Shown here: piece after piece, positions 54,057-63,575 of the stretch | Numbering within the stretch: the first letter of the stretch is position 1 | Layout of the letters: each line of letters starts with the position of its first letter | Source of the DNA: Pseudomonas putida | Lineage (GTDB): Bacteria; Pseudomonadota; Gammaproteobacteria; Pseudomonadales; Pseudomonadaceae | Assembly (NCBI RefSeq): GCF_002741075.1 | Contig: NZ_CP016634.1 | Location: 3,022,501 to 3,086,500 of the forward strand | Direction of reading: 5' to 3' | DNA: 64,000 nt | Program-made: the position numbers and the translations under genes | The notes under the pieces: generated by a model | What the model was told of the DNA's origin: nothing | Database searches by the model: none | Seen by the model: the letters and a program-made list of their open reading frames with translations, nothing else

Positions 54057-54354
54057 GGGGACGATAGAGAAAACGGAAAAAATCGTACGTTAAGCGTACG
54101 GCCTGTCAGGTTGAGGCCCTAGAGGTTGCCGGCGAGGCGTCAGAAAATGCTGGAATCGGCCCTATCCTGACGCGGCCCAAGGTTCCGGCCTGACGCCTAG
54201 TTAGGGCGTACTTCAACTGGACGTTCGCGGCGGGCCTACGTTGGGTTTTGGTTCCATTGCTCCCCAAATCCCGAATAGGGAGCAGTGGAACAGGAAACGC
54301 ACTTAAGCCAAGTCGGCTTAGCGTACGATTCTTCCCGAATTCTGCGGCTTCCCT
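54057..54354 (+). repeat. TIME-like Tn3-derived miniature element, left copy
   Basis: 298 bp with Tn3-type 38-bp ends on both sides: outer GGGGACGATAGAGAAAACGG and inner (minus strand) AGGGAAGCCGCAGAATTCGG, both ending AATCGTACG(T/C)TAAG. No coding capacity. Contains an internal segment (GGTTCCATTGCTCCCCAAAT) matching the Tn3-type end at 27813. Confidence 0.87.
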
Positions 54355-54731
54355 CTGAAGAGCTGGGATACGTGAGGGCCGGTGGAAGTGATGACCGCAT
54401 CCGTATGCAGAAGAAAAGCCTTCCCGATAAAGACCCCATGCGGGAAATCGTCATTAAATCCAAGGGCGGATCGATTACATGGGTCTCAAATACCGGGTAT
54501 GACTCAAAGCTAGGCGGTGATGTTTTTCATCTCCACCAGCACTCCACCGGACAGGGTTTTTTGCAAGCCCGAGACGCACTGAGAAAGTTCGCTGACAACA
54601 AGGAGTTCGAGGCCGGAGTCAGCTACGAAGGAATGAGCACGCCCGAGCGTGAAGCCAAGATCCAAGCTCGCAAGGAACAAGAAGAAATCAGGAAAGAGCT
54701 TCGGAGAGTTGCTGTTTATGGTAGCGTTTAA
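54355..54731 (+). pseudogene. 5'-truncated gene, possibly a plasmid DNA-processing protein
   Basis: The frame is open from the TIME junction to the stop at 54729-54731 and reads EIVIKSKGGSITWVSNTGYD, then GGDVFHLHQHSTGQGFLQAR and DALRKFADN. The pattern recalls the DUF3991/toprim-type N-terminal region of plasmid mobilisation or primase-like proteins, but this is weak. The 5' end is replaced by the TIME-like element. Confidence 0.45.
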
Positions 54732-54762
54732 GCTTTGGGAAATCAACAAAACGGCATAGCGA

Positions 54763-56727
54763 ATGATCCCCTCTGGCAAACCAAGCCGACTGTCGCCGAG
54801 GCTAATCCCTCTTGTGGTTTTTTTGATCGGCCTGTGCTCCACCGTAGTGCTTTACCAACTCATCGTCGAGTCCGTCGATCAACGACAACAGGTCTACTTC
54901 GACTTCCGCGCCCGGGAGGCTGCTGAGCGCATCGAGAACCGCATGGCCACCTACCAGCAGGTCCTGCGGGGCACGGCCGGGTTCTTTGATGTGCATGATG
55001 ATGTCGGACGTGAAGATTTCCGAAGGTATTCCGATCGCCAGGCTCTGGACCAGTACCTGCCTGGCATCCAAGGCGTGGGCTTCGCCAGGGCCATCCGGCC
55101 TGCCGATCTGCAAACCCACATCGATCAGGTCCGCGCCGAAGGCTTTCCCTCTTACACGGTGCAACCAGCAGGCCAACGAGACCTGTATTCCTCGATCGTG
55201 TATCTGGAGCCGTTTTTGGGACGCAACCTGCGTGCCTTCGGCTTCGACATGTATTCAGAACCCGTGCGGCGCGAGGCCATGCAGCGCTCGGTAGATACGG
55301 GTGCCATCGCGCTTTCGGGGCATGTGCGTCTCCAGCAGGAAACGGGGGTTCAGGAGCAGTCGGGGTTCCTGATCTACCAGGCGATCTACGCTACTGACCA
55401 GCCAGCGGCAACCGTAGCAGAGCGCCGGGAACAACTGCGCGGCTGGGTCTATGCACCGTTTCGCATGACAGACTTCCTGCAGGGTCTCCTCGGAGAGCAG
55501 GAGCGTGACCTGATCATCGACATCTTCGACGGCGAAGAGATGGTTGAAGCGACACGAACTCACTTTGGCAGTTCAGGGCGTACCGATATCCGTCCAGGGT
55601 TTGAATCGGTGCATCGGCTGCGCATGATGGGACAAACCTGGACCGTTCGCGTGCATGGCAGCACGAGCCTTCTGCAACGGGTGGACAGAGGGCTACCGAT
55701 CGTGATCGCGGTAACCGGTGTCTTGCTCAGTGCCATGCTGGCTGGGCTGATGTTTTTGCTGGTGTCGGGTCGGTCCCGGGCAGAAGCGGCGGCCCGCGCG
55801 ATGACAGAAGACCTGTCTCTGGAGAGGTCTCGATTGAGTGCCATTCTTGAAGGCACCCGGGTCGGCACCTGGGAGTGGAATGTCCAGAGCGGTGAAACCG
55901 TCTTCAATGAGGAATGGGCGAGGATCGTTGGATACAAGCTCCAAGAGCTTGAGCCGATCTCCATCGTCACCTGGGCAAAGCTCACGCATCCGGAAGATCT
56001 GCAAAAGTCAGAACAGCTGCTCAAGCAGCACTTGGCGGGGGAGTTACCGTTCTACGAGTGTGAGGCCAGGATGCGCCACAAGGATGGGCACTGGATCTGG
56101 GTGCTGGACCGCGGGAAGGTGGGGAAATGGGATCGGGATGGCAAGCCTCTCATCATGTACGGTACCCATCAGGACATCAGCCGGTCCAGACAGGAGCTGG
56201 ATACCTATCACCATCGAGCGCATCATGACGTATTGACCGATCTACCCAACCGGGTCTTACTCGGTGACCGCATACAGCAGGCGCTTGCATTGGCAGAGCG
56301 CGAGAACACGCATCTGGCTGTGCTGTTCATGGATCTGGATGGGTTCAAGTCGGTCAACGACACCCATGGCCACGAAGCGGGGGATGTAGTGCTAAAGACC
56401 GTGGCCCGCCGTCTCCTGCGTTGCATCCGTGCCTCCGACACGCTCGCCAGGGTGGGAGGCGATGAGTACGTGGCCTTGCTGCAACACGTCAGCGACGAAC
56501 AGGAGGCGCTCAAAAAGGCCAGCCTGTTCATCTCGGAGGTCCGCCGACCAATCCCCTTGTCTGCGGGTGGCGAAGCACGAATTTCCATTAGTGTCGGTAT
56601 CGCGCTCTACCCTCAGCATGGAACGACCATCGAGGTGCTCAGCGAGCATGCCGATCAGGCGATGTATCAGGTCAAGAAAGGCTCCAAGAATGGAGCCTTG
56701 GTGCTTCAGGATAGCGGCTCGGTGTAG
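54763..56727 (+). CDS. Membrane diguanylate cyclase (CHASE-PAS-GGDEF)
   Basis: A 654-residue sensor enzyme making cyclic di-GMP. Membrane segment 1 (PLVVFLIGLCSTVVLYQLIV), periplasmic CHASE domain (about 55-290: YLPGIQGVGFARAI), membrane segment 2 (PIVIAVTGVLLSAMLAGLMF), PAS with PAC (about 350-465: VGTWEWNVQSGETVFNEEWA), and GGDEF (about 490-650). The active site is GGDEY instead of GGDEF, and the RASD inhibitory I-site sits five residues before it, so product feedback is expected. No EAL domain. Carried between two inverted TIME-like elements. Confidence 0.93.
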   Translation: MIPSGKPSRLSPRLIPLVVFLIGLCSTVVLYQLIVESVDQRQQVYFDFRAREAAERIENRMATYQQVLRGTAGFFDVHDDVGREDFRRYSDRQALDQYLPGIQGVGFARAIRPADLQTHIDQVRAEGFPSYTVQPAGQRDLYSSIVYLEPFLGRNLRAFGFDMYSEPVRREAMQRSVDTGAIALSGHVRLQQETGVQEQSGFLIYQAIYATDQPAATVAERREQLRGWVYAPFRMTDFLQGLLGEQERDLIIDIFDGEEMVEATRTHFGSSGRTDIRPGFESVHRLRMMGQTWTVRVHGSTSLLQRVDRGLPIVIAVTGVLLSAMLAGLMFLLVSGRSRAEAAARAMTEDLSLERSRLSAILEGTRVGTWEWNVQSGETVFNEEWARIVGYKLQELEPISIVTWAKLTHPEDLQKSEQLLKQHLAGELPFYECEARMRHKDGHWIWVLDRGKVGKWDRDGKPLIMYGTHQDISRSRQELDTYHHRAHHDVLTDLPNRVLLGDRIQQALALAERENTHLAVLFMDLDGFKSVNDTHGHEAGDVVLKTVARRLLRCIRASDTLARVGGDEYVALLQHVSDEQEALKKASLFISEVRRPIPLSAGGEARISISVGIALYPQHGTTIEVLSEHADQAMYQVKKGSKNGALVLQDSGSV

Positions 56728-56891
56728 CTCTGCGTTCCCGTAGCGTTTAAACGCACCCTGATCGACAACTCCAGATCTTGTGTTGCCGGCGACAGCGTCC
56801 ACGCATGAAGTTGGTCCATCACGACCGATCAGGCATTGACCGCCGATTGCTTCGAGCAACTGGCCCCACAGATGACCGCCAAGGGCTGGAA
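56728..56891. other. Non-coding end of the composite cargo
   Basis: Between the cyclase stop and the right TIME-like element; no gene or clear terminator seen. Confidence 0.35.
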
Positions 56892-57189
56892 AGGGAAGCC
56901 GCAGAATTCGGGAAGAATCGTACGCTAAGCCGACTTGGCTTAAGTGCGTTTCCTGTTCCACTGCTCCCTATTCGGGATTTGGGGAGCAATGGAACCAAAA
57001 CCCAACGTAGGCCCGCCGCGAACGTCCAGTTGAAGTACGCCCTAACTAGGCGTCAGGCCGGAACCTTGGGCCGCGTCAGGATAGGGCCGATTCCAGCATT
57101 TTCTGACGCCTCGCCGGCAACCTCTAGGGCCTCAACCTGACAGGCCGTACGCTTAACGTACGATTTTTTCCGTTTTCTCTATCGTCCCC
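56892..57189 (-). repeat. TIME-like Tn3-derived miniature element, right copy
   Basis: Inverted counterpart of 54057-54354, same length and, by reading, almost identical. Confidence 0.87.
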
Positions 57190-57309
57190 AATGCAAGCTC
57201 GCTCGCAGTTAATGTGAGCCCGAGGGCTTCGTCAGCCGCAGTAAATCTGAGCCGGGAATCGCGTTGATTGCGAGCCCGGCGATTTTCAAATGCGAGCCGT
57301 TACACCTAG
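57190..57309 (+). repeat. Right part of the split 179-bp repeat
   Basis: Corresponds to the last 120 bases of 63397-63575 (from AATGCAAGCTC to GAGCCGTTACACCTAG). Confidence 0.85.
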
Positions 57310-57417
57310 TGGCCTCGAAGGCACGGCGTCCGACGCAGCCCCCTGATGCCGGCCAGTCGCTCTTAGCGCGCGAAATAAAGAACTTAAAATCATCAGTAAA
57401 GTCAGATAGATAGGAGT

Positions 57418-57455
57418 GAAGTGAGTGAATTTTCCCCTTATCTCGGCATAACCCC
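57418..57455 (-). repeat. Tn4651/Tn5041-type terminal repeat
   Basis: On the minus strand from 57455: GGGGTTATGCCGAGATAAGG, then GGAAAATTCACTCACTTC. The form is that of Tn4651-group Tn3-family ends. It cuts the second AAA ATPase copy exactly at 57456. Confidence 0.72.
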
Positions 57456-58064
57456 AATAAGCGCCCGGTGGCCCTGTTCGTCGATGAGGCACATGACCTC
57501 AACGGCCATACGCTGACCGGCCTTAAGCGCCTGATGGAACTGGTCGAGGACGGCGACGGCCGATTGTCGGTGGTGCTGGCCGGGCATCCCAAGCTGCGTA
57601 ACGACCTGCGCCGCCCGACGATGGAGGAAATCGGCTACCGCACAGATATTTTCTCGCTCGACGGCATCGCCGGCAGTCAGCGCGAGTACATCCACTGGCT
57701 GCTGGAAACCTGCACTGCGGGGAAGGTCGAACCCGAGTCGATCCTGAGTGAAGACGCCATCGACCTGCTCGCCACCAAGCTGCGCACACCATTGCAAATC
57801 CAACTGCACCTCAGCATGGCATTGGAAGCCGGCTACCTGACTGGCGAGAAACCCGTCTCGGCGGAGCTGGTGGAATCAGTGCTGTCGCGTCAACTGGATG
57901 ATCTGGAACCGACCCTGACGCGCCACGGTTACCGCATCAAGGATCTGGTAGATCAGTTCGACGCCAGACCCAATGAGATCAAGGCGCTGTTCAGCAACGC
58001 GCTCGATCCGGCGCGCGCCGCTGAGCTGCGCGACAAGATGCTGGCGGCGGGGCTGCCGATCTGA
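57456..58064 (+). pseudogene. Truncated second copy of the transposition AAA ATPase
   Basis: The last 202 codons, nearly identical to 48689-49297 (from NKRPVALFVDEAHDLNGHTL to the end MLAAGLPI); differences are a few bases near the 3' end. Walker A is missing because the Tn4651-type end replaces the first 120 codons. After the stop the two copies diverge. Confidence 0.93.
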
Positions 58065-58093
58065 GCGCTGGGAAATTGTACGTTTTGGGGTTT

Positions 58094-58131
58094 TGGGTTT
58101 GGGGAGCAACGGAATAGAAAGTGCACTTAAG
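58094..58131 (+). repeat. Tn3-type terminal repeat before the mer region
   Basis: Reads GGTTTGGGGAGCAACGGAAT and ends AAAGTGCACTTAAG, the Tn3-family length and inner end. It resembles segments of the TIME-like elements (CTTAAGTGCGTTTCCTGTTC inverted) and probably marks the left end of the transposon that brought the mer operon. Confidence 0.6.
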
Positions 58132-58187
58132 CCCTGCCATCTCCTCTCAGCGCCATAATCTAGGTCCTTCTCAACTCCATTCCCCCC

Positions 58188-58218
58188 TTGATTCCGTACT
58201 TAAATACGGAAGTAGAGT
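58188..58218 (+). promoter_or_regulatory. Second MerR-type operator/promoter
   Basis: TTGATT, 19-bp spacer with the dyad CCGTACTTAAATACGG, then TAGAGT. It is the same layout as the merT promoter at 59100-59130 and differs in only a few bases. It stands 39 bp before the small secreted-protein gene. Confidence 0.87.
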
Positions 58219-58256
58219 CGAATCGTGGGCTGAAAACCTGAGAGGAGATTGCTGTT

Positions 58257-58475
58257 ATGAAATACCTAAGACTGCTGCTGATAGTTGGTTCGACTCTGCT
58301 GTCATCCACCGTATGGGCCGAGAACGGAGCCGATCGAGCGCTTGAGTGGAGGGCCGCTATGCACGACAAGGCTGAGGCGGCCTTGGTGGCGGAAACCGCC
58401 AAGAAGATTGAGCAACTGGGGGCCACGGCGGCTGGCCGTGTCGAAGAGCAGCCCGCCTGTCCACCTGCAAGGTAG
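58257..58475 (+). CDS. Small secreted protein under a MerR-type promoter
   Basis: A 72-residue protein with a clear signal peptide (LRLLLIVGSTLLSSTVWA), then an alpha-helical mature part (DKAEAALVAETAKKIEQLGA) and one cysteine near the end (EEQPACPPAR). AGAGGAG lies 10 bases before the ATG. No mer family name known to me fits; it could be a periplasmic mercury binder or a stress helper. The MerR operator suggests induction by Hg(II). Confidence 0.72.
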   Translation: MKYLRLLLIVGSTLLSSTVWAENGADRALEWRAAMHDKAEAALVAETAKKIEQLGATAAGRVEEQPACPPAR

Positions 58476-58596
58476 GACATGAGCGACTGCTGCACGATCC
58501 GCTCGACCAGGCTCAGCGTGAGCCTGCCCTGATGAGGCGCAAGTGCAAATAGCAGTACCAATCTGTGGCCTTTGCAATTGCTCCTTTGGCCATTCA

Positions 58597-58623
58597 GCGG
58601 CGCTCATTGAGCGCCGCTTTTTT
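58597..58623 (+). terminator. Rho-independent terminator after the small secreted-protein gene
   Basis: Perfect hairpin GCGGCGCTCATTGAGCGCCGC followed by six T. It separates this unit from the convergent merR gene. Confidence 0.9.
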
Positions 58624-58674
58624 CCAAGCTCAAGCCGACAAACAGGGGCGCCTCACAAAACTGGAGATCGTAGG

Positions 58675-59094
58675 TCAGCACGGCTCTTTGTTTCCATGCA
58701 GCGAAACGATCAGCGGACAGGAAACAGTCCCGTGACTCGCACAACAGTCGTGAACCAGCCGCGCCAAGACTGACTCGATCCGCTGCAAATCCGCGAGTTT
58801 CCCACGTACATCCTCGAGCTTCTGCTCGGCGAGCACACGCGCTTCGTCGCAGTGAGCGCCGTCATCCAGCCTCAACAGTCCGGCCACTTCATCGAGGCTA
58901 AAGCCCAGTCGTTGCGCGGATTTCACGAATTTCACCCGTGCGACATCCGCCTCGCCGTAGCGGCGAATACTGCCGTAGGGCTTGTCCGGCTCGGGCAACA
59001 GCCCCTTGCGTTGATAGAACCGGATGGTTTCCACGTTGACCCCGGCCGCCTTGGCAAAGGCGCCGATGGTCAGGCTGTCCACAGAGTTTTCCAC
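58675..59094 (-). CDS. merR: Mercury-responsive regulator MerR
   Basis: A 139-residue Hg(II)-sensing repressor/activator. Helix-turn-helix [20 protein letters not shown]; the three Hg-binding cysteines are in [11 protein letters not shown] and [15 protein letters not shown] (Cys 82/117/126 set). GTG start. Divergent from merT and sharing its operator. Confidence 0.96.
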   Translation of the reverse strand: MENSVDSLTIGAFAKAAGVNVETIRFYQRKGLLPEPDKPYGSIRRYGEADVARVKFVKSAQRLGFSLDEVAGLLRLDDGAHCDEARVLAEQKLEDVRGKLADLQRIESVLARLVHDCCASHGTVSCPLIVSLHGNKEPC

Positions 59095-59099
59095 AGTGC

Positions 59100-59130
59100 T
59101 TGATTCCGTACTTGACTACGGAAGTAACCT
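59100..59130 (+). promoter_or_regulatory. merT promoter and MerR operator
   Basis: TTGATT, 19-bp spacer with CCGTACTTGACTACGG, then TAACCT. The over-long spacer and the dyad are the hallmark of mer promoters. Confidence 0.93.
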
Positions 59131-59165
59131 TAAACCATCGCTCACATGCTCAAAAGGAGAAATGC

Positions 59166-59516
59166 ATGTCTGAACCGTCAAACGGGCGCGCCCCTCTTGT
59201 CGCCGGGGGGCTCGCTGCGATTCTCGCGTCGACTTGCTGTCTTGGGCCGTTGGTTCTGATCGCACTGGGATTCAGCGGGGCCTGGATCGGCAACCTGACC
59301 GTGCTGGAACCTTACCGCCCGATCTTCATCGGCGGGGCGTTGGTCGCGCTGCTTTTCGCCTACCGGCGCATTTTTCGCTCGGCTCAAGTCTGCAAACCGG
59401 GCGAGGCTTGCGCTATCCCCCAGGTTAGCAGCACTTACAAGTTGCTCTTCTGGGTGGTGGCGGCATTGGTGCTGATCGCACTCGGCTTCCCCTACATCCT
59501 TCCCTTGTTCTACTGA
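59166..59516 (+). CDS. merT: Mercuric transport protein MerT
   Basis: A 116-residue inner-membrane Hg(II) importer with three membrane helices. Cysteine pair in STCCLGPLVLIALGFSG (first helix) and the cytoplasmic pair CKPGEAC pass mercury on to MerA. Starts after AAAAGGAGAAATGC. Confidence 0.96.
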   Translation: MSEPSNGRAPLVAGGLAAILASTCCLGPLVLIALGFSGAWIGNLTVLEPYRPIFIGGALVALLFAYRRIFRSAQVCKPGEACAIPQVSSTYKLLFWVVAALVLIALGFPYILPLFY

Positions 59517-59529
59517 TCAGGAGTTCGCC

Positions 59530-59808
59530 ATGAAAAGGCTGTTCGCATCCTTCGCCCTTGCCATCCTCGTCGCTGCGCCCGCCTGGGCGGCCACGCAGAC
59601 CGTCACCCTGTCAGTGCCCGGCATGACCTGCGCCGCCTGCCCGATTACGGTGAAGAAGGCGTTGACCAAGGTCGATGGCGTGACCAAGGCGGAAGTAAGT
59701 TTCGAGAACCGCGAGGCCATCGTCACCTTTGACGATACCAAGACCAATGCCCCGGCGCTGACCAAGGCGACCGAGGACGCAGGCTATCCGTCCAGCGTCA
59801 AGCAATAG
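59530..59808 (+). CDS. merP: Periplasmic mercury-binding protein MerP
   Basis: A 92-residue protein: signal peptide (KRLFASFALAILVAAPAWA) and an HMA domain with GMTCAACPITVKKAL. It scavenges Hg(II) in the periplasm and passes it to MerT. 13 bp after merT. Confidence 0.97.
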   Translation: MKRLFASFALAILVAAPAWAATQTVTLSVPGMTCAACPITVKKALTKVDGVTKAEVSFENREAIVTFDDTKTNAPALTKATEDAGYPSSVKQ

Positions 59809-59820
59809 GAGGGAGTTCCG

Positions 59821-60255
59821 ATGGCAAATCCGCTCAATCTGTTCACTCGGATCGGTGACAAAGCCGGTTCCGTCGGCGTGCTGGTTTCTGCCATAGGCTG
59901 CGCCACGTGTTTTCCCGCCCTTGCCAGCCTGGGTGCCGCGTTCGGTCTGGGCTTTTTGAGCCAGTGGGAAGGCCTGTTCATCACCACGCTGCTGCCCCTG
60001 TTTGCCGGACTGGCTCTGGTCGTCAATGCCCTCGGCTGGCTCAATCATCGGCAGTGGCGACGGACTGCGCTCGGCCTGATCGGCCCTGTCCTGGTGCTGG
60101 CAGCGGTGTTTTTTATGCTGGCTCACGGCTGGCGGAGCGGCTGGCTGCTCTATATCGGCCTGGCCCTCATGCTTGGGGTGTCCATATGGGATCTGGTGTC
60201 GCCCGCCAACCGCCATTGTGGGCCGGACGCCTGTCCAACTCCGCAGAAACAGTGA
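59821..60255 (+). CDS. merC: Mercury transport protein MerC
   Basis: A 144-residue inner-membrane Hg(II) transporter with four helices; cysteine pair in IGCATCFPALASLGAAFGLG, and C-terminal cysteines in HCGPDACPTP. Start after AGGAGG, 12 bp from merP. Confidence 0.95.
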   Translation: MANPLNLFTRIGDKAGSVGVLVSAIGCATCFPALASLGAAFGLGFLSQWEGLFITTLLPLFAGLALVVNALGWLNHRQWRRTALGLIGPVLVLAAVFFMLAHGWRSGWLLYIGLALMLGVSIWDLVSPANRHCGPDACPTPQKQ

Positions 60256-60277
60256 TGCCGACAAGAGACCCATCTGA

Positions 60278-61972
<1,695 letters not shown>

Positions 61973-61992
61973 TGAGAGAGCGAGGTTGAAGC

Positions 61993-62409
61993 ATGAGCAA
62001 CACGGCAGGCGATCTCGGTGGGTGCGACAGCCTACGCAAGACATGGCAGGTGATCGGCTTATGGGTGCTGCCTGCCGTCGCGGCGACGATAGCGATTGTT
62101 CTGGCGGATCGACGCCCCGCGTTGTTCCTGGCAGCGAGCGCCGCGCTGGCCGTGATGGGCGGCGCCTGCCTGGTCAACGCCGCGCGCTGTCGCCGACTTC
62201 ACTGCTACATCACGGGGCCTTACTTCCTGTTGCTCGCGCTTGGTGCGCTGCTGGTTTATGTGTTTGACCAAAACGGCGAGCATCTCTCCAGACTGTGGCT
62301 GCTACTGGCACTGGGTACTACACCGTTGCTCCTCTGGCTACCTGAGCGCCTGGCCGGAAGGAAATATCTGAGTGCCCCAGTTTGCGGAGAAGGCCGGGAG
62401 TGTCGGTGA
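61993..62409 (+). CDS. Unassigned mer-operon membrane protein (138 aa)
   Basis: Between merA and merD, overlapping the merD start as TGATG. Three or four membrane segments; a cysteine-rich motif [20 protein letters not shown] in a loop, followed by [16 protein letters not shown], suggests metal binding. The RCxRxHCYxTGP pattern recurs in small membrane proteins near mercury genes as far as I recall, but the role is not established. Confidence 0.75.
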   Translation: MSNTAGDLGGCDSLRKTWQVIGLWVLPAVAATIAIVLADRRPALFLAASAALAVMGGACLVNAARCRRLHCYITGPYFLLLALGALLVYVFDQNGEHLSRLWLLLALGTTPLLLWLPERLAGRKYLSAPVCGEGRECR

Positions 62410-62771
62410 TGAATGCCTACACGATATCCAGATTGGCCGAGGACGCGGGCGTCAGCGTGCATGTGGTGCGCGACTATGTGCTGCGTGGCTTGCTGCACCC
62501 CGCGCGGCGCACGGACAGCGGTTACGGCATTTTCGACGAGCAATCCCTGATGCGGCTGCGCTTCGTGCGTGCCGCCTTCGAGTCCGGTATCGGGCTCGAC
62601 GAATTGGCGCGGCTCTGCCGGGCGCTCGATGCGGACGATGGCTCCGACGTGATCGGCTGTGTCGAGCGTTTGCTCCGGCAAATCGCGGCACGACAGGCGG
62701 CTTTAGCCGTAGTGGAAACGCAGTTGGCCGGGCTGACCCACTGCGCCGACGAAGGTCATGCCCATGCGTAA
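62409..62771 (+). CDS. merD: Mercury operon coregulator MerD
   Basis: A 120-residue MerR-like protein that displaces MerR from the operator. N-terminal helix-turn-helix ([20 protein letters not shown]) and [20 protein letters not shown]; lacks the three Hg cysteines of MerR. Overlaps merE by 8 bp. Confidence 0.95.
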   Translation: MNAYTISRLAEDAGVSVHVVRDYVLRGLLHPARRTDSGYGIFDEQSLMRLRFVRAAFESGIGLDELARLCRALDADDGSDVIGCVERLLRQIAARQAALAVVETQLAGLTHCADEGHAHA

Positions 62772-63000
62772 CGCCGACCAAGCCGAATCGACCAAGGTCT
62801 CCCGCTCACGCGCTTATACCTGGGGCGTGCTCGCCGCGCTCACCTGCCCCTGTCATCTACCGGTGCTGGCATTGCTACTTTCGGGGACAGCGGCCGGGGC
62901 CTTCGTCAGCGAACATATGGGTGTCGCCGTGCTTGCGCTGGCCGTTCTCTTCTGCCTCTTCCTGCGAGCGGCACTGCGGACCTTTCGGGAGCGGCCGTGA
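62764..63000 (+). CDS. merE: Mercury transport protein MerE
   Basis: A 78-residue membrane protein with two helices and the cysteine pair [20 protein letters not shown]; involved in uptake of Hg(II) and methylmercury in Tn21-type operons. Last intact transport gene of the operon. Confidence 0.94.
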   Translation: MRNADQAESTKVSRSRAYTWGVLAALTCPCHLPVLALLLSGTAAGAFVSEHMGVAVLALAVLFCLFLRAALRTFRERP

Positions 63001-63131
63001 TCCGCTCAGACCACTGCGCGGTCTCCGCTGCCGAGTTGCGGCAGACTTGGGAGCGCCGGGAATTCTTCTGCACTACCGGCCGCAGGTCGATCTGCGCACA
63101 GGTTCGATCACGGGTGCGGAAGCGTTACTAG
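62997..63131 (+). pseudogene. Remnant of urf2 (EAL-domain protein)
   Basis: GTG start overlapping merE. Begins [19 protein letters not shown]; the following part fits an EAL protein only after a frame change ([20 protein letters not shown] in the next frame), then stops. In Tn21-type transposons urf2 is over 300 codons, so most is lost. Confidence 0.78.
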
Positions 63132-63160
63132 GTTTTCTTGGACGATGGAGGAACCCCATC

Positions 63161-63373
63161 ATGAACGCAAACAACACCCCTACCATCAGCTGCTGCGAAT
63201 GTTGCAAGGACATTCCCCTTGACGCCGCGCTTACGCCGGAAGGTTCCGAGTACGTCGTGCACTTCTGTGGCCTGGAGTGCTATCAACGCTTTATGTCTCG
63301 CGCGGATAAGAGGGCGGCATTCGAGCCTGATAGCCCCTACACACAAAAGGTCAGTACCCGTCACGACGACTAA
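63161..63373 (+). CDS. DUF3330 domain protein (70 aa)
   Basis: Cysteine-rich small protein: [20 protein letters not shown] then [20 protein letters not shown]. Typical companion of mer transposons beyond urf2; probably binds metal through its CCxCC and CxxxC clusters. Function unknown. Confidence 0.8.
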   Translation: MNANNTPTISCCECCKDIPLDAALTPEGSEYVVHFCGLECYQRFMSRADKRAAFEPDSPYTQKVSTRHDD

Positions 63374-63396
63374 TTCGCTTTGCCTCTGGAAAGTGG

Positions 63397-63575
63397 CTCT
63401 GGTTAATTGCAGAAAGCGTGAGCCCACGATGATGGAATGCAAGCCGACGCAGCTGAATGCAAGCTCACTCGCAGTTAATGTGAGCCCGGCTGCTCCGTCA
63501 GTTGCAGTTAATCTGAGCCGGGAATCGCATTGATTGCGAGCGCGGCCGATTTCAAACGCGAGCCGTTACAACTAG
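63397..63575 (+). repeat. 179-bp repeat with seven spaced (G/C)YGAGCC-like motifs, intact copy
   Basis: Starts CTCTGGTTAATTGCAGAAAG and ends GAGCCGTTACAACTAG. Motifs such as GTGAGCC, GCAAGCC, CTGAGCC and GCGAGCC recur every 20-36 bp in one orientation. The ends are faintly inverted (TTAATTGCA against CTAGTTGTA). It truncates the IS66 transposase gene on its right, and a second copy split by the TIME composite is at 53994-57309. Confidence 0.8.

Larger units (their letters stand above)
54057..57189 (+). mobile_element. Composite of two inverted TIME-like elements carrying a diguanylate cyclase
   Basis: Two identical-length (298 bp) inverted copies at 54057-54354 and 56892-57189 flank 2537 bp of cargo. 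The outer 38-bp ends (GGGGACGATAGAGAAAACGG ... CGTACGTTAAG) are Tn3-type. The insertion splits the 179-bp repeat with AATG present on both sides (63 + 120 - 4 = 179), so the whole 3133-bp unit was inserted at once. Matches the concept of TIME-driven mosaic transposons (TMo) known from Pseudomonas. Confidence 0.88.

Noticed and set aside
62372..63160. A 333-residue frame running through merD, merE and into the DUF3330 gene
   Set aside because: It is a shadow frame over well-supported genes; only its last 70 residues (from 63161) are real.
63397..63575. CRISPR-like array because of spaced repeats
   Set aside because: Repeats are only 6-8 bp, uneven and degenerate; no direct repeats of CRISPR length and no cas genes.
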